Below, one piece after another: positions 12,601 through 22,193 of a DNA stretch of 64,000 nucleotides. The translations under genes and the position numbers were made by a program. A model generated the notes under the pieces. It was not told where the DNA came from. It was given only the letters and a program-made list of their open reading frames with translations, and ran no database searches. Position 1 is the first letter of the stretch; each line of letters begins with the position of its first letter. Origin of the DNA: Nonlabens ulvanivorans (GTDB lineage Bacteria > Bacteroidota > Bacteroidia > Flavobacteriales > Flavobacteriaceae); the NCBI RefSeq assembly GCF_000755285.1, contig NZ_BBMK01000007.1, positions 1-64,000 on the forward strand, given 5' to 3'.

Positions 12601-13687
12601 GTCGATTGCCTGAAGACTGCAAAGAACTAACTACAGGATAGTTAAGGCCTTTATTAGTCCCGTTTTGAACATAATTCTGAAAGTTACTATTAGCTTCGTT
12701 CCAGATATTTGCTCCACCATAATAAGTACCTACCCATATAGAACCACTTGCATCTTCATAAAGTGCTTTAACAGAGTTTTTTTCAAGACTGTAAGGATCA
12801 TTTAAATTGTTAGTAAGGTGACTTACCTGTCCTTTATTATAAATGTAAATACCGTTATAACTTCCTATCCATAGTCTTTCATCCTTGTCTAATCGCAACT
12901 TGCGTATATCATCGATGTGTAAATCCTCATTGATAACAAAAGACTTAAGCTCTTTAGAAAGACTATCATAGACTAGGACACCTGAAGATTTTGTACCTAT
13001 AAAATATCTATTTTTCCCTGCAGGTACGATGTCTGTAATATCATCATTTTGATAGGAGTTAAATCGAGAAACAGCATAAGTACCATTTTGATCATCTTTT
13101 TCAACTGACCATAAACCTAGATTAGTACCTATTAAATATGAAATAGGTGAAAGCTCTATAACGCTATAAACGACAACTTCCTGATATACTTCCTCAAATA
13201 TCTCGTTATAATAGGAATCTTCACTAGGGTTATATATAGAGAGACCTTTTGAGGTACCTATCCACATTTTACCATCACTGGTAGCATAGACCTCTTGAAT
13301 GATATTACTAGCTAACGAATTAGTGTCACTGGTTTTTAAAAAACGAGTAAAAGTATCTGTTTTAGGATTATATCTATTAAGACCATTATAAGTTCCTATC
13401 CATATCTGACCATTTTGGTCTTTTTCTAAGGACAGTATATCACTACTACTTAATGAATTGACATTCTCTCCATCAGATTTAAATACTGTAATTCTATGTC
13501 CATCGTATACATTTAAACCATCACGTGTCCCTATCCACATTTGACCTAATTCATCTTGCTCAATAGCTATAGCACTACTTTGAGATAGACCATGAGTAGT
13601 AGACAAATGTTGGAACTGAAAACTATTGACTTGTGCTGTCCCAGTAATAGATATTAAAAAGAGAAGTATGACCGTAATTCTATACAT
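9675..13687 (-). CDS. Hybrid two-component system regulator (HTCS), frame broken
   Basis: One protein of about 1337 residues after repair. Order: signal peptide ending 'SITGTAQ'; two periplasmic beta-propellers of repeated 'WIGT..GLN.Y/..' blades (about 25-680); Y_Y_Y domain ('[13 protein letters not shown]'); one membrane segment ('[19 protein letters not shown]'); histidine kinase with '[16 protein letters not shown]'; ATPase domain ('DNGIGIEQE', '[11 protein letters not shown]'); receiver with 'VLVVEDN' and the phosphoacceptor Asp in 'IIVSDVVMP'; C-terminal AraC helix-turn-helix ('[29 protein letters not shown]'-type, shown here only by its ends). The break near 11020 is one missing A: '[17 protein letters not shown]' joins the frames. 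Such regulators sense an oligosaccharide in the periplasm and switch on the adjacent susCD genes. Confidence 0.93.
11648..11663. repeat. 16-bp palindrome, perfect
   Basis: Inside the hybrid regulator gene, in the frame that encodes AFAKA ('NIAFAKALK'), just before the Y_Y_Y domain. Confidence 0.95.
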
Positions 13688-13778
13688 GTATCAAAAACAA
13701 AATTTGGGCTTAAATGTAGTTAATATGATTGATTATAGCCACTTTATGAGCTACTAGTAGGTCGATATGCTCCTATTA

Positions 13779-15440
13779 TTATTTATTAGATCTGCTATTT
13801 AATTGATAGTCATATAGTGACGGCACATCATGTAAAGATTGATTTGTCATTTTAATGTAAGCCAGCGGTTCATATCCCACTAAATAACTAGAATTACCAT
13901 GAATACCAATTACCCTAGCATGTGGTCCATCTAGCATACCATTAAGCAATAAAGGCCTATTTAATAAATCAGGTGATTTTAAAACTACATTAATATTCCA
14001 AAATGTACTGTATGCACCATGTGAAGGTTTCCAATATCCTGCACCACCACCCGCAAAAAGTGGATATGAATCACCTTCTAATTCATTGATATGTACCGTA
14101 ATATTATCAAACAAATTTTGGTGATTTGCACCGCTGTGTTGATCTAGTATAGGTTTTTTATAAACCGTACAATCTTTATATACATTTTTAGTAGAAAAAG
14201 TATTAAAGCTTAGAGGATGCTCTGCAGTATTTTCAACGATTATATTTTCAGCTAGAACATTATGCACACCAGCCATGGCTACCGTATAATGTGCATAGTG
14301 TTCTCCTTTGTTGTAATATCTTTAATGGTAACGTTTGCTATTTCTTCTGTTAAAATACCGCTATCTGCATTTACAATGACAATATCTTTAACCCAACTAT
14401 TATATAATCTAGTTAAGTTAATCCCATTAAACCCTTGTTCTACGTGATGCGCCACTCTTAGTGTCATAGGAAACTCTATAGAAAAATGTTCAATACCTAC
14501 ATTTTCCAAATGTTTCCACTCGACTATTTGAGCGTCATAAGTAGTATCAATACTTATAGTCAATGGTGATTTAAAAGTAACTTGATTATCAACAATAGAA
14601 ATTATTTCTAACTGCTGCCTCACTATAGGTAATTCAGGAAAATCAAAGTGATGTGTACCTACTTTGACATTAGTATTTTTATAGAGCTCTTGAACTATTT
14701 TTCCATTAATACCATCTTTATTGAATAACTGTAACTCTATAACATCACCTAAATTTAAATTAGAGCTATTATCAACAGTTATCATAAAATCTCCTCGATC
14801 TCCAGAATATACTTTAGCTAGTACCTTTAAAGGTTTTTCATATTTCTTTAGATAAGATTTTACACGTTCTCCAGGAACTTTAGTCCATATAAAGCCTCCA
14901 GACCATGCGTATTGTGAAAAAGGTAAATCTATATTATTTACTTCCTCACGTTGCCTTTTATCAAATTCTATTAAATACTCTCTTAGTTCTGTTAAAGGCG
15001 CTGGATCTTTCACATACATTAAAGGACGTGGAAAATAAAGTTGCGTTCCATTATCTCCAGAGCCTGATCCTCGCAAAATAAAATCACTACGCTCAATGTA
15101 AATAATGTCGCTTAAAATAATTTGTCCTGCAGGTAGTTGTAAAATCACTTGGTCATCAACATCATTAAGTTTAGAAATGGCATTAATTAAAGCTTTTGAA
15201 TCGTCTTTTCCATCATTAGCAATAACCCCCATAATCTGTAGCGAGATAAACTATTCCATCCTCAGGTATCGTTTTCTCTCCATTCTTATAACCTGCATAA
15301 CTATAATCAGGCAGATAATTAGCTTGTTTTATTTGATCATCCGTTAATATCCTGGGCAAATCCTGCGCCTTACAAGAAGTAATCATCCCAATTAATAAAG
15401 CTATAAAGAGACGGATTATAGAATAGTTGCAATAATTCAT
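13779..15440 (-). CDS. Beta-helix (pectate-lyase-like) lipoprotein, candidate polysaccharide-active enzyme, two frame breaks
   Basis: About 553 residues after repair. The start is a lipoprotein signal with lipobox 'MITSC'. 'DYGVIANDGKDDSKALINAI' is the classical opening of a right-handed parallel beta-helix (pectate lyase superfamily), followed by 'FILRGSGSGDNGTQLYFPRPL' split over a few blades and a middle beta-rich insert (about residues 180-300). The C-terminal blades hold many His/Asn ('DITTKGEHYAHYTVAMAG', 'LDQHSGANHQNLFDNI'). Breaks: C5 at 15226-15230 (four expected) and a TTT at 14307-14309 (one base missing); together they cancel, and the length is a multiple of three. It lies 91 bp before the hybrid regulator gene and shares the intergenic region with the uronate operon. 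I do not recognise a named family; a lyase or hydrolase for the uronic polymer is inferred from fold and place. Confidence 0.7.
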
Positions 15441-15755
15441 AATGGTATCGTTGAGTCCTATATGTTTTATAAAGATATCTAAGTAAAAGAGAAAGCTAGT
15501 ACAGTAAATGGGTTGCTATTATTCAGTTTGACCTTATAATTCTAATAAAAATAATTCTAGACAATTTCACTCTTTTTAGCAAATTCATACTGTTAACACA
15601 AGCCATAATCACAATTAATTACTTGTATCACAATGTTTTGTACACAATTCTCCCTATTCTGAATAATTCCCATTGTATAATTAGAAAGTAATAGAAGATA
15701 ATTTCTCATATTTGGTCAACCAATTTTGAGGAATTCTAAAAAATCAAACCTAATT
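15441..15755. promoter_or_regulatory. 315-bp divergent regulatory region between the first PUL and the uronate operon
   Basis: No open frame of any merit. It must hold the promoters of the beta-helix gene (minus) and of the uronate operon (plus). The only clear element is the UxuR-type operator at 15712-15723. The rest is AT-rich without repeats that I can see. Confidence 0.6.
15712..15723. promoter_or_regulatory. UxuR-type operator before the uronate operon
   Basis: Reads TTGGTCAACCAA, perfect half-sites TTGGT/ACCAA with a two-base spacer. E. coli UxuR/ExuR operators have the same shape (known family pattern). It lies about 33-45 bp before the first gene of the uronate operon and matches the operator in front of the GntR gene at 38493. 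Confidence 0.75.
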
Positions 15756-16584
15756 ATGGCAAAACTATAGTTTTAACAGGAGCCGGCGGTGTTTTGTGCA
15801 GTACCATGGCAATTGCACTTGCAAAACAAGGACATCAGATTGCTGTATTAGATTTAAGAAAAGAAGCTGCAGATGCGGTAGCTCTTGAAATCAATGATAA
15901 TGCGATAAAGCCATAGGTGTTGCAGCAAATGTTTTAGAAAAAGAATCTCTTGAAACTGCAAAAAAAGAAATTAATGATCAATTAGGTAAGGTGGATATCC
16001 TTATCAATGGTGCTGGCGGGAATCATCCACTTGGAACAACTAGCAACCCTTTTTTTCAAATGGAAGATTTAAACAATACCGCAGAAGGTTTTAAAACCTT
16101 TTTTGATCTTGATCCTAAAGGAATCGAATTCACATTCAACCTCAACTTTCTGGGGGGGACATTAATCCCTACGCAAGTATTTGCAACAGATATGGTAGGT
16201 CGTGATGGATGTAGTGTTCTCAATATTTCATCTATGAATGCCTTCACTCCATTAACTAAAATACCAGCTTATAGCGGTGCAAAAGCTGCCGTTTCTAACT
16301 TCACGCAATGGCTCGCCGTTCACTTTTCTAAAGTAGGAATACGTGTAAACGCGATCGCACCAGGATTTTTTCTTACCGACCAGAATCGTGCCTTATTAAC
16401 TAATGATGACGGTAGCGCAACACCACGTGGTGAGCAAATCATAAGTCAGACGCCTATGGGACGCTACGGCACGCCAGCCGACTTGGTAAGCACCGTAAAC
16501 TGGTTATGTGATGACGGCGCAGCATTTATTACAGGAATTGTGGTTCCTATAGATGGTGGATTCAGTGCTTACAGTGGTGTATAA
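15756..16584 (+). CDS. uxuB: SDR-family D-mannonate oxidoreductase (fructuronate reductase), N-terminal frame breaks
   Basis: A short-chain dehydrogenase. The Rossmann start 'TIVLTGAGGVLCSTMAIALAKQG' (given here in two halves: TIVLTGAGG, VLCSTMAIALAKQG) is readable from 15766 but in a different frame from the ATG at 15756, and the frame shifts again near 15904 (one G missing before 'DKAIGVAANVLEK'). From 15991 the frame is open: 'DILINGAGGN', catalytic Tyr/Lys in 'YSGAKAAV', and 'PIDGGFSAYSGV' at the end. A G7 run at 16152-16158 gives 'FLGGTLIPTQVF' where one Gly is usual. Place directly before uxuA argues for reduction of D-fructuronate to D-mannonate. The true start codon is uncertain because of the breaks; the gene is probably intact in the organism. 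Confidence 0.75.
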
Positions 16585-16601
16585 ATAAATTAATTTGATC
16601 T

Positions 16602-16617
16602 CGCTTTCGCGAAAGCG
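16602..16617. repeat. 16-bp palindrome, perfect, intergenic
   Basis: Between the uxuB-type gene and uxuA, 15 bp before the uxuA start codon. No T-run follows, so a terminator role is unlikely. Confidence 0.95.
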
Positions 16618-16632
16618 TAATAACAACATAAA

Positions 16633-17817
16633 ATGAGTCTAGAACAAACCTGGAGATGGTACGGCCCTAATGATCCTGTCTCTCTTAACGATATCAAACA
16701 AGCTGGTGCTACTGGAGTAGTTAGTGCTTTGCACCAAATTCCAAATGGTGAAGAATGGAGCGTTGTAGATATCCTAGAACGTAAAAAGATTATTGAAGAC
16801 GCTGGTTTAACCTGGTCTGTAGTAGAAAGTGTTCCCATTCACGAGAACATTAAAACCAAGTCTGGAGACTATAAAACATACATACAGAATTATAAAAACA
16901 CACTTACTAATCTAGGAAGTTGTGGTATAGACATCGTTTGTTACAACTTTATGCCAGTACTAGACTGGACACGTACTCATCTAGATTATGAAGTTTCAGA
17001 CGGTTCCACAGCATTAAGATTTGAAGCAGCAGCATTTGCCGCTTTTGAATTGTACTTATTAAAAAGACCAGGCGCCGAAAACGATTATACAACCGCTCAG
17101 CAAGAAGCTGCTGCATACTATTTAAAAAACACAAACGCAGCAGATCAAGAAAAACTAGTGCGTAATATAATCGCTGGATTACCAGGTGCTGAGGAAGGTT
17201 ATACACTACAGGAGTTCAATACCATTCTTGCCACTTACAAAAACATAGGTCCAGCAGAGTTGAAAGCAAATCTATTTTCTTTCCTTTCTCAAATTATTCC
17301 AGCTGCAGAGAAAGCTGGCGTATTAATGTGCATCCATCCAGATGATCCACCGTTTCCTATTCTAGGATTACCACGTGTGGTAAGTACAGAACAAGATATT
17401 GTAGATTTATATGCTGCGGTAGATAGTCCTAATAATGGCTTGACTTTTTGCACAGGATCCTTCGGTGTGCGAGATGATAATGATCTCGCTGGTATGGTAG
17501 AACGATTAGGAGATCGTATACATTTCATACACTTGCGTGCTACAAAGCGCGATGAAGATGGAAACTTTCACGAGGCAAATCATCTCGATGGCGATGTAGA
17601 TATGTATGCTGTAATGAAAGCACTCATTCTAGAACAAGAGAAACGTAAAAAAGCTGGTCGTAAAGATTTGCGCATGCCTTTCCGTCCAGATCACGGACAT
17701 AAAATGCTAGACGATTTAAATAAAAAGACCAATCCTGGTTACTCTGGTATAGGTCGCCTACGTGGACTGGCAGAGCTGCGCGGTCTAGAACTAGGAATCA
17801 AAAGATCACTGGCTTAA
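16633..17817 (+). CDS. uxuA: Mannonate dehydratase
   Basis: 394 residues, the usual UxuA length. It removes water from D-mannonate to give 2-keto-3-deoxygluconate (KDG). The N-terminus '[24 protein letters not shown]' (split: [24 protein letters not shown]) and the metal-site region '[19 protein letters not shown]', 'LTFCTGSFG', 'HLRATKRD' and '[12 protein letters not shown]' are all typical. Frame is intact. Second gene of the operon, 48 bp after the UxuB-type gene; followed by a 7-bp-stem hairpin before kduI. Confidence 0.96.
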   Translation: MSLEQTWRWYGPNDPVSLNDIKQAGATGVVSALHQIPNGEEWSVVDILERKKIIEDAGLTWSVVESVPIHENIKTKSGDYKTYIQNYKNTLTNLGSCGIDIVCYNFMPVLDWTRTHLDYEVSDGSTALRFEAAAFAAFELYLLKRPGAENDYTTAQQEAAAYYLKNTNAADQEKLVRNIIAGLPGAEEGYTLQEFNTILATYKNIGPAELKANLFSFLSQIIPAAEKAGVLMCIHPDDPPFPILGLPRVVSTEQDIVDLYAAVDSPNNGLTFCTGSFGVRDDNDLAGMVERLGDRIHFIHLRATKRDEDGNFHEANHLDGDVDMYAVMKALILEQEKRKKAGRKDLRMPFRPDHGHKMLDDLNKKTNPGYSGIGRLRGLAELRGLELGIKRSLA

Positions 17818-17833
17818 TAACTTAAAAACTAAT

Positions 17834-17855
17834 AGCTTGAACTTTTACTCAAGCT
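17834..17855 (+). other. Intercistronic hairpin between uxuA and kduI
   Basis: AGCTTGA (17834-17840) and TCAAGCT (17849-17855) form a 7-bp stem, followed by an A-rich stretch rather than a T-run. It may act in mRNA processing or partial attenuation within the operon. It also overlaps the upstream in-frame ATG at 17837, which supports the kduI start at 17870. Confidence 0.45.
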
Positions 17856-17869
17856 TAAAAAATAATATC

Positions 17870-18709
17870 ATGTCTACAAAATTTGAAACACGATACGCAA
17901 ACAGTCCAGAAACTGTAAAAGCATACAACACTACTCAATTAAGAGATGAGTTTTTAATTGATAAACCTATGGTTGATGGAGAGATCAATCTGGTCTATAC
18001 TCATTATGATCGTTATATTGCTGGTGGAGCTGTTCCTACTAAACCGCTTAAACTAGAATCTATAGATCCATTAAAAGCTGAGCATTTTTTAGACCGTCGT
18101 GAGATGGGAATTATTAATGTAGGTGCTGCTGGTAAAATAGAAATAGATGGAACTACTTATGAGCTTGCTCATAAAGACGCATTATACATAGGAATGGGCG
18201 CAAAAAATGTAGTGTTTCATAGTGTGAACAATAGTGACCCAGCAAAGTTCTATATCAATTCTGCTCCGGCACATCAATCTTATCCTACAAAAAAACAAGC
18301 CTTGCCGAAGCTAATAAAATCGAATTAGGTAGTCTAGAAACAGCAAATCATAGAACCGTTTCTCAAATGATTATAGGTGGAATTATCACCACTTGTCAAC
18401 TTCAAATGGGAATGACAGAATTAAAAGTAGGTAGTGTGTGGAACACCATGCCAGCTCACGTTCATGATCGTAGAATGGAAGTTTACTTTTACCTAGACGT
18501 ACCACAAGACCAAGCGGTATGTCACTTTATGGGACAACCACAAGAGACACGTCACATATGGATGCATAATCACCAAGCGGTAATATCGCCACCATGGTCT
18601 ATTCATTCCGGTTCTGGAACTTCTAACTATACCTTTATTTGGGGGAATGGCTGGAGAGAATCTAGATTATAATGATATGGACGTTGCAAAAATCACAGAC
18701 CTTAAATAA
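17870..18709 (+). CDS. kduI: 5-dehydro-4-deoxy-D-glucuronate isomerase, two frame breaks
   Basis: About 279 residues after repair, matching KduI. It isomerises the ketouronate set free from unsaturated oligosaccharides to 2,5-diketo-3-deoxygluconate. Start at ATG 17870 ('MSTKFETRYANSPETVKAY'). Zn-binding cupin region: 'MPAHVHDRRMEVYFYLDVP' with His, His and Glu ligands. Breaks: near 18300-18306 one base is missing (after 'SYPTKKQA', the frame resumes as 'LAEANKIELGSLE'), and a G5 at 18641-18645 should be G4, which restores the family C-terminus 'FIWGMAGENLDYNDMDVAKI'. The two shifts cancel in length. Stop TAA at 18707, six bases before kduD. Confidence 0.92.
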
Positions 18710-18715
18710 ACCTCA

Positions 18716-19507
18716 ATGAATCTATTTGATATTAAAGGTAAAGTTGCACTGGTTACTGGTAGTACGCACGGACTAGGAATGTCTATGGCGCACGGTCTAG
18801 GACTAGCTGGCGCAACTATAGTGGTAAACGGTAATTCCTCACAACAAAAAGTAGATGATGCCGTTGCGCATTATAAAGCCGCTGGAATTAATGCCGTAGG
18901 TTACAAGTTTGATGTGTCTGATGAAGCAGCTGTTATCATGGCTATTCAAAAAATAGAATCTGAAGTTGGTCCCATCGATATCCTTATCAATAATGCAGGA
19001 ATCATAAAAAGAGTTCCACTTGCAGATATGGATGTGGAAGAATTCAAACAAGTCGTCAATATTGATTTAGTTAGTCCTTTCATTGTTTCTAAGCACGTTG
19101 TAAAAGGAATGATGGAACGCAAGGCTGGTAAGATTATCAATATATGTTCTATGATGAGCCAGCTGGGTAGAAATACCGTTGGAGCTTATGCTGCTGCAAA
19201 AGGTGGACTCGTTATGCTTACTAAAAACATGGCTACAGAATGGGCAAAACATAATATACAAGTAAACGGAATAGGTCCAGGATATTTTGCCACAGCACAA
19301 ACCGCACCTATACGTGTAGATGGTCATCCATTTAATGACTTTATAGTAAACCGCACACCAGCAGCAAAATGGGGGGGCGACCCAGATGATCTTGCAGGTG
19401 CAGCTATTTTCCTTTCTTCAAAAGCGAGTGATTTTGTAAATGGTCATATTTTATATGTAGATGGTGGTATTCTTGCCACTATAGGTAAACCATCAAACGA
19501 AGATTAA
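18716..19507 (+). CDS. kduD: 2-dehydro-3-deoxy-D-gluconate 5-dehydrogenase
   Basis: 263-residue SDR enzyme. It reduces 2,5-diketo-3-deoxygluconate to KDG with NAD(P)H. Seen: 'VTGSTHGLGMSMAHGLG' cofactor loop, 'INNAGIIKR', catalytic Ser and 'YAAAKGGL' with Tyr/Lys, and 'NGHILYVDGG' near the end. A G7 at 19371-19377 gives 'KWGGDPDDL' where family members have a single Gly, so three bases may be extra. It could also act on the alginate-derived DEH, since no separate DEH reductase is encoded in the alginate PUL. The next gene starts on the base after its stop. Confidence 0.92.
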   Translation: MNLFDIKGKVALVTGSTHGLGMSMAHGLGLAGATIVVNGNSSQQKVDDAVAHYKAAGINAVGYKFDVSDEAAVIMAIQKIESEVGPIDILINNAGIIKRVPLADMDVEEFKQVVNIDLVSPFIVSKHVVKGMMERKAGKIINICSMMSQLGRNTVGAYAAAKGGLVMLTKNMATEWAKHNIQVNGIGPGYFATAQTAPIRVDGHPFNDFIVNRTPAAKWGGDPDDLAGAAIFLSSKASDFVNGHILYVDGGILATIGKPSNED

Positions 19508-20734
19508 ATGAGATACTTAACCATACTTCTAAGTGCATTTTCAGTTCTTTTCGTCAGTTGTGATGAGAAAAAGAAAGATGCTTTTTTCATGCTCCAAAAC
19601 GAAATCGATATCGCAAGAACTGAGGTTGTGGTCATCTCTAAAAAACAGCTTTTAGAAAAACTGCCAGAGTTTGATGAACGTCACGTTCTGGTTCTTAAAG
19701 ATATTACAGGAACACTTATTCCTTATCAGCTCGACGATATGAATCAAGACGGAATATGGGATGAAGTAGCTATGGCAGTAGACTTTACTCCTAATGAAGA
19801 GAAGAAAGTTATAGTTTCCGCTTCCGCGAAAGCAGGACAAAAACAACCACAATTCTCTAAAATGACCGATGTCCATTTTGGAGTTGGAACAGCAAAACCT
19901 ATGGCTAGCGAAGTACAAAAATATACTCGTAGTTATGATCCAAGAGAAAAGGACTCGTTGTTCTTTCAAATGGAAGGACCAGCTTGGGAAAATGACAAAG
20001 TAGGCTTCCGTATGTATTTTGATCCTAGAAATGGAATAGATATTTTTGGTAAAACAACAACTGAGCCTACATTGCACAAACAAGGATTAAGCACCGACTA
20101 TCACGAGAAAGCAGATTGGGGAATGGATATCCTCAAGGTAGGAAACTCTCTAGGTGCTGGATCCATCGCTTTTAAACATCAAGATTCTTTATACAGACTT
20201 ACCGGCTGGAATGGTACTCGTTTTGAAGCGATTACTGAAGGTCCCGCAAGAGCTATTTTTAGAATGACATACTTAGATGAGTACATTGGAGATAAATCTT
20301 ACCATATCGTTCATACCGTAACTATAGAAAAAGGCGACTGGTTTTATAAAAGTGATGTAGAATTACATGGTATCACTGATGGAATTAAACTTTATACTGG
20401 AATAGTAAATTTAAAGGAGAATAGATTAAAATTTTACAACTCTGATGACGGTGTTGATGTGTTGTATTCATTTGGTAAACAATCTGAGAATGACGACCAT
20501 CTGGGAATGGCTATAATCACTAGTCAGTCACTAACGGCATATCTAGATGCGCCATCAGACAGTAACGGTATCACTAATACGTATCTATTAGACCTTAAAG
20601 AAGGAAAAAATCATACCTTTTACTTTATGAGTGGTTGGGAAGCCAGTGATAAACAATTCAATACCATTGAAGGTTTTGAAAAAAATCTTAAACAATCCAC
20701 AAAAATGATTAATTCACCGATTACAATTCAATAA
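19508..20734 (+). CDS. DUF4861 lipoprotein
   Basis: 408 residues. Lipoprotein signal with 'VLFVSC'. The rest matches the DUF4861 pattern as I know it: an early beta-rich segment ('IPYQLDDMNQDGIWDEVAMAVDF'-type, ends shown), 'EGPAWENDKVGFRMYFDPRNG', 'DWGMDILKVGNSLGAGS' and 'HTVTIEKGDWFYKSDV'. The family occurs in uronate and pectin loci of Bacteroidota, often beside KduI/KduD; its function is not established and it may bind or remodel sugars in the periplasm or at the outer membrane. It is directly coupled to kduD and to the TRAP genes. A degenerate copy of the 16-bp palindrome lies at 19819. Confidence 0.75.
   Translation: MRYLTILLSAFSVLFVSCDEKKKDAFFMLQNEIDIARTEVVVISKKQLLEKLPEFDERHVLVLKDITGTLIPYQLDDMNQDGIWDEVAMAVDFTPNEEKKVIVSASAKAGQKQPQFSKMTDVHFGVGTAKPMASEVQKYTRSYDPREKDSLFFQMEGPAWENDKVGFRMYFDPRNGIDIFGKTTTEPTLHKQGLSTDYHEKADWGMDILKVGNSLGAGSIAFKHQDSLYRLTGWNGTRFEAITEGPARAIFRMTYLDEYIGDKSYHIVHTVTIEKGDWFYKSDVELHGITDGIKLYTGIVNLKENRLKFYNSDDGVDVLYSFGKQSENDDHLGMAIITSQSLTAYLDAPSDSNGITNTYLLDLKEGKNHTFYFMSGWEASDKQFNTIEGFEKNLKQSTKMINSPITIQ
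19819..19834. repeat. Degenerate copy of the 16-bp palindrome (14/16)
   Basis: Reads CGCTTCCGCGAAAGCA, two mismatches to the repeat; inside the DUF4861 gene, encoding SASAKA. Confidence 0.6.
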
Positions 20735-20744
20735 ATAAAATTAT

Positions 20745-21717
20745 ATGAAAATTAGACATATCGTTTTCTTATTTCTACCAGCCTTACTTATAAATAGCTG
20801 TGCCGAAATAAAGTCTACTAAAACCTTAAGACTAGCACATAGTGTAGACACGCAACATCCTGTTCATAACGGTATGGTGGTATTAGGTGAAAGCTTAGAA
20901 AGAATATCTGAAGGAAAATTAAAAGTTCAAATTTACCCAAATGGTCAGCTAGGTGGCGAGCGCGAGAGTATTGAGTTACTTCAAATAGGCAGTCTGGATA
21001 TTGCCAAAGTAAGTGCCGGAGTACTTGAGAATTTTATTCCAGAATATAAAGTATTCAGTATTCCATATCTATTTAGAGATAAAGATCATATGCATGATAT
21101 TTATGACGGTAAAGTAGGTAAAGGAATCTTATCCCAAGGTAATAAATTCAATCTAGAAGGATTGACCTTTTATGACGCTGGTAGCCGTAGCTTTTATACA
21201 AAATCGACACCTATCAACTCACCAGATGACATTAAAGACATGAAGATACGTGTTATGAAAAGTAACATGGCTATTGCAATGATTAACGATTTGGGTGGTG
21301 CTCCTACCCCTATTTCTTATGGAGAACTATATACAGCATTACAGCAAGGCGTAGTAAGTGGTGCAGAAAATAATATCCCTAGTTATTTTACGTCTAAACA
21401 TTATGAAGTTTGTAAATTCCTAAGTCTAGATGAGCATACCTCTGTACCTGACGTGCTGGTAATAGGTACAGAAACTTTAAAAAGATTGAGCGATCAAGAA
21501 AAAAATGGTTGAACCAAGCTGTTGAAGAATCTAAAATTGCACAACGTAAATTATGGGAGCAATCTGAGAAAGAATGTCTGGAAAAAGCAGTTGAAAGTGG
21601 TGTTCAAGTATTTATCCGGATAAAAAACCATTTCAAGATGCCACAGTTGAACTAGTCAACGAGTTTAAAAAAGATCCTTTATTAGGTACGTTAATTCAAT
21701 CGATACAAAATAACTAA
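20745..21717 (+). CDS. dctP: TRAP transporter solute-binding protein (DctP), two frame breaks
   Basis: About 324 residues after repair. It binds an organic acid in the periplasm and passes it to DctQM. Here it is a lipoprotein ('ALLINSC'), as is common in Bacteroidota. Typical DctP segments: 'LAHSVDTQHPVHNGMVVLGE', 'YPNGQLGGERESIELLQIGS', 'VFSIPYLFRDKDHMHDI', 'DIKDMKIRVMKSNMAI' and 'YTALQQGVVSGAENNIPSY'. Breaks: A7 at 21499-21505 (eight expected: 'LSDQEKKWLNQAVEES') and TTT at 21611-21613 (four expected: 'VQVFYPDKKPF'). With both repaired the length is a multiple of three. Gene neighbours argue for a uronate, unsaturated or saturated, as ligand. Confidence 0.92.
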
Positions 21718-21719
21718 TC

Positions 21720-22190
21720 ATGAGAAAAACGATAGATTCTATTTTAGGTAAATTATGCCTATTACTGCTCAGTATAATGCTATTTGCCGTGGTATGGCAA
21801 GTAATTGCTAGGTTCATACTACAATCTCCTAGTACAATAACTGATGAAATTTCTAGCTACTCACTAATTTGGGTAGGTTTATTAGGTGCTGCATATGCCA
21901 CTGGTCAGCATTTACACCTAGCCATTGACCTTATACCTGAAAAGTTAGTTGAAAAAAACTCTAAACTTTTTGATGGTTTTGTTCACTTATGTGTTTTTTC
22001 TTTTGGCTTTTTTGTGATGATTATAGGTGGTTGGAGATTATGTCAACTTAGTTTTCAATTTGAACAAAAGTCGGCTTCACTAGGTATACCTCTCGGGTTT
22101 GTTTATCTAGTAGTGCCGCTGGCAGGTATATTGATTTGCTATTTCAGTATCGATACATTTTTCAAAAAAGTAATCACTTCTAAAGCTTAA
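21720..22190 (+). CDS. dctQ: TRAP transporter small membrane subunit
   Basis: 156 residues with four membrane segments. Typical DctQ features: 'WQVIARFILQSPSTITDEIS' and 'YATGQHLHLAIDLIPE'. It forms the membrane complex with DctM. It starts two bases after the dctP stop and ends three bases before dctM. Confidence 0.93.
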   Translation: MRKTIDSILGKLCLLLLSIMLFAVVWQVIARFILQSPSTITDEISSYSLIWVGLLGAAYATGQHLHLAIDLIPEKLVEKNSKLFDGFVHLCVFSFGFFVMIIGGWRLCQLSFQFEQKSASLGIPLGFVYLVVPLAGILICYFSIDTFFKKVITSKA

Positions 22191-22193
22191 ATT

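Noticed and set aside
16602..16617. The 16-bp palindrome as a transcription terminator
   Set aside because: No T-run follows on either strand at most copies, many copies lie inside genes, and real terminators with T-runs are present elsewhere.
17870..18709. kduI as a pseudogene
   Set aside because: Two compensating single-base shifts, both at error-prone places, restore a full-length protein with metal ligands; the whole window shows the same kind of error.
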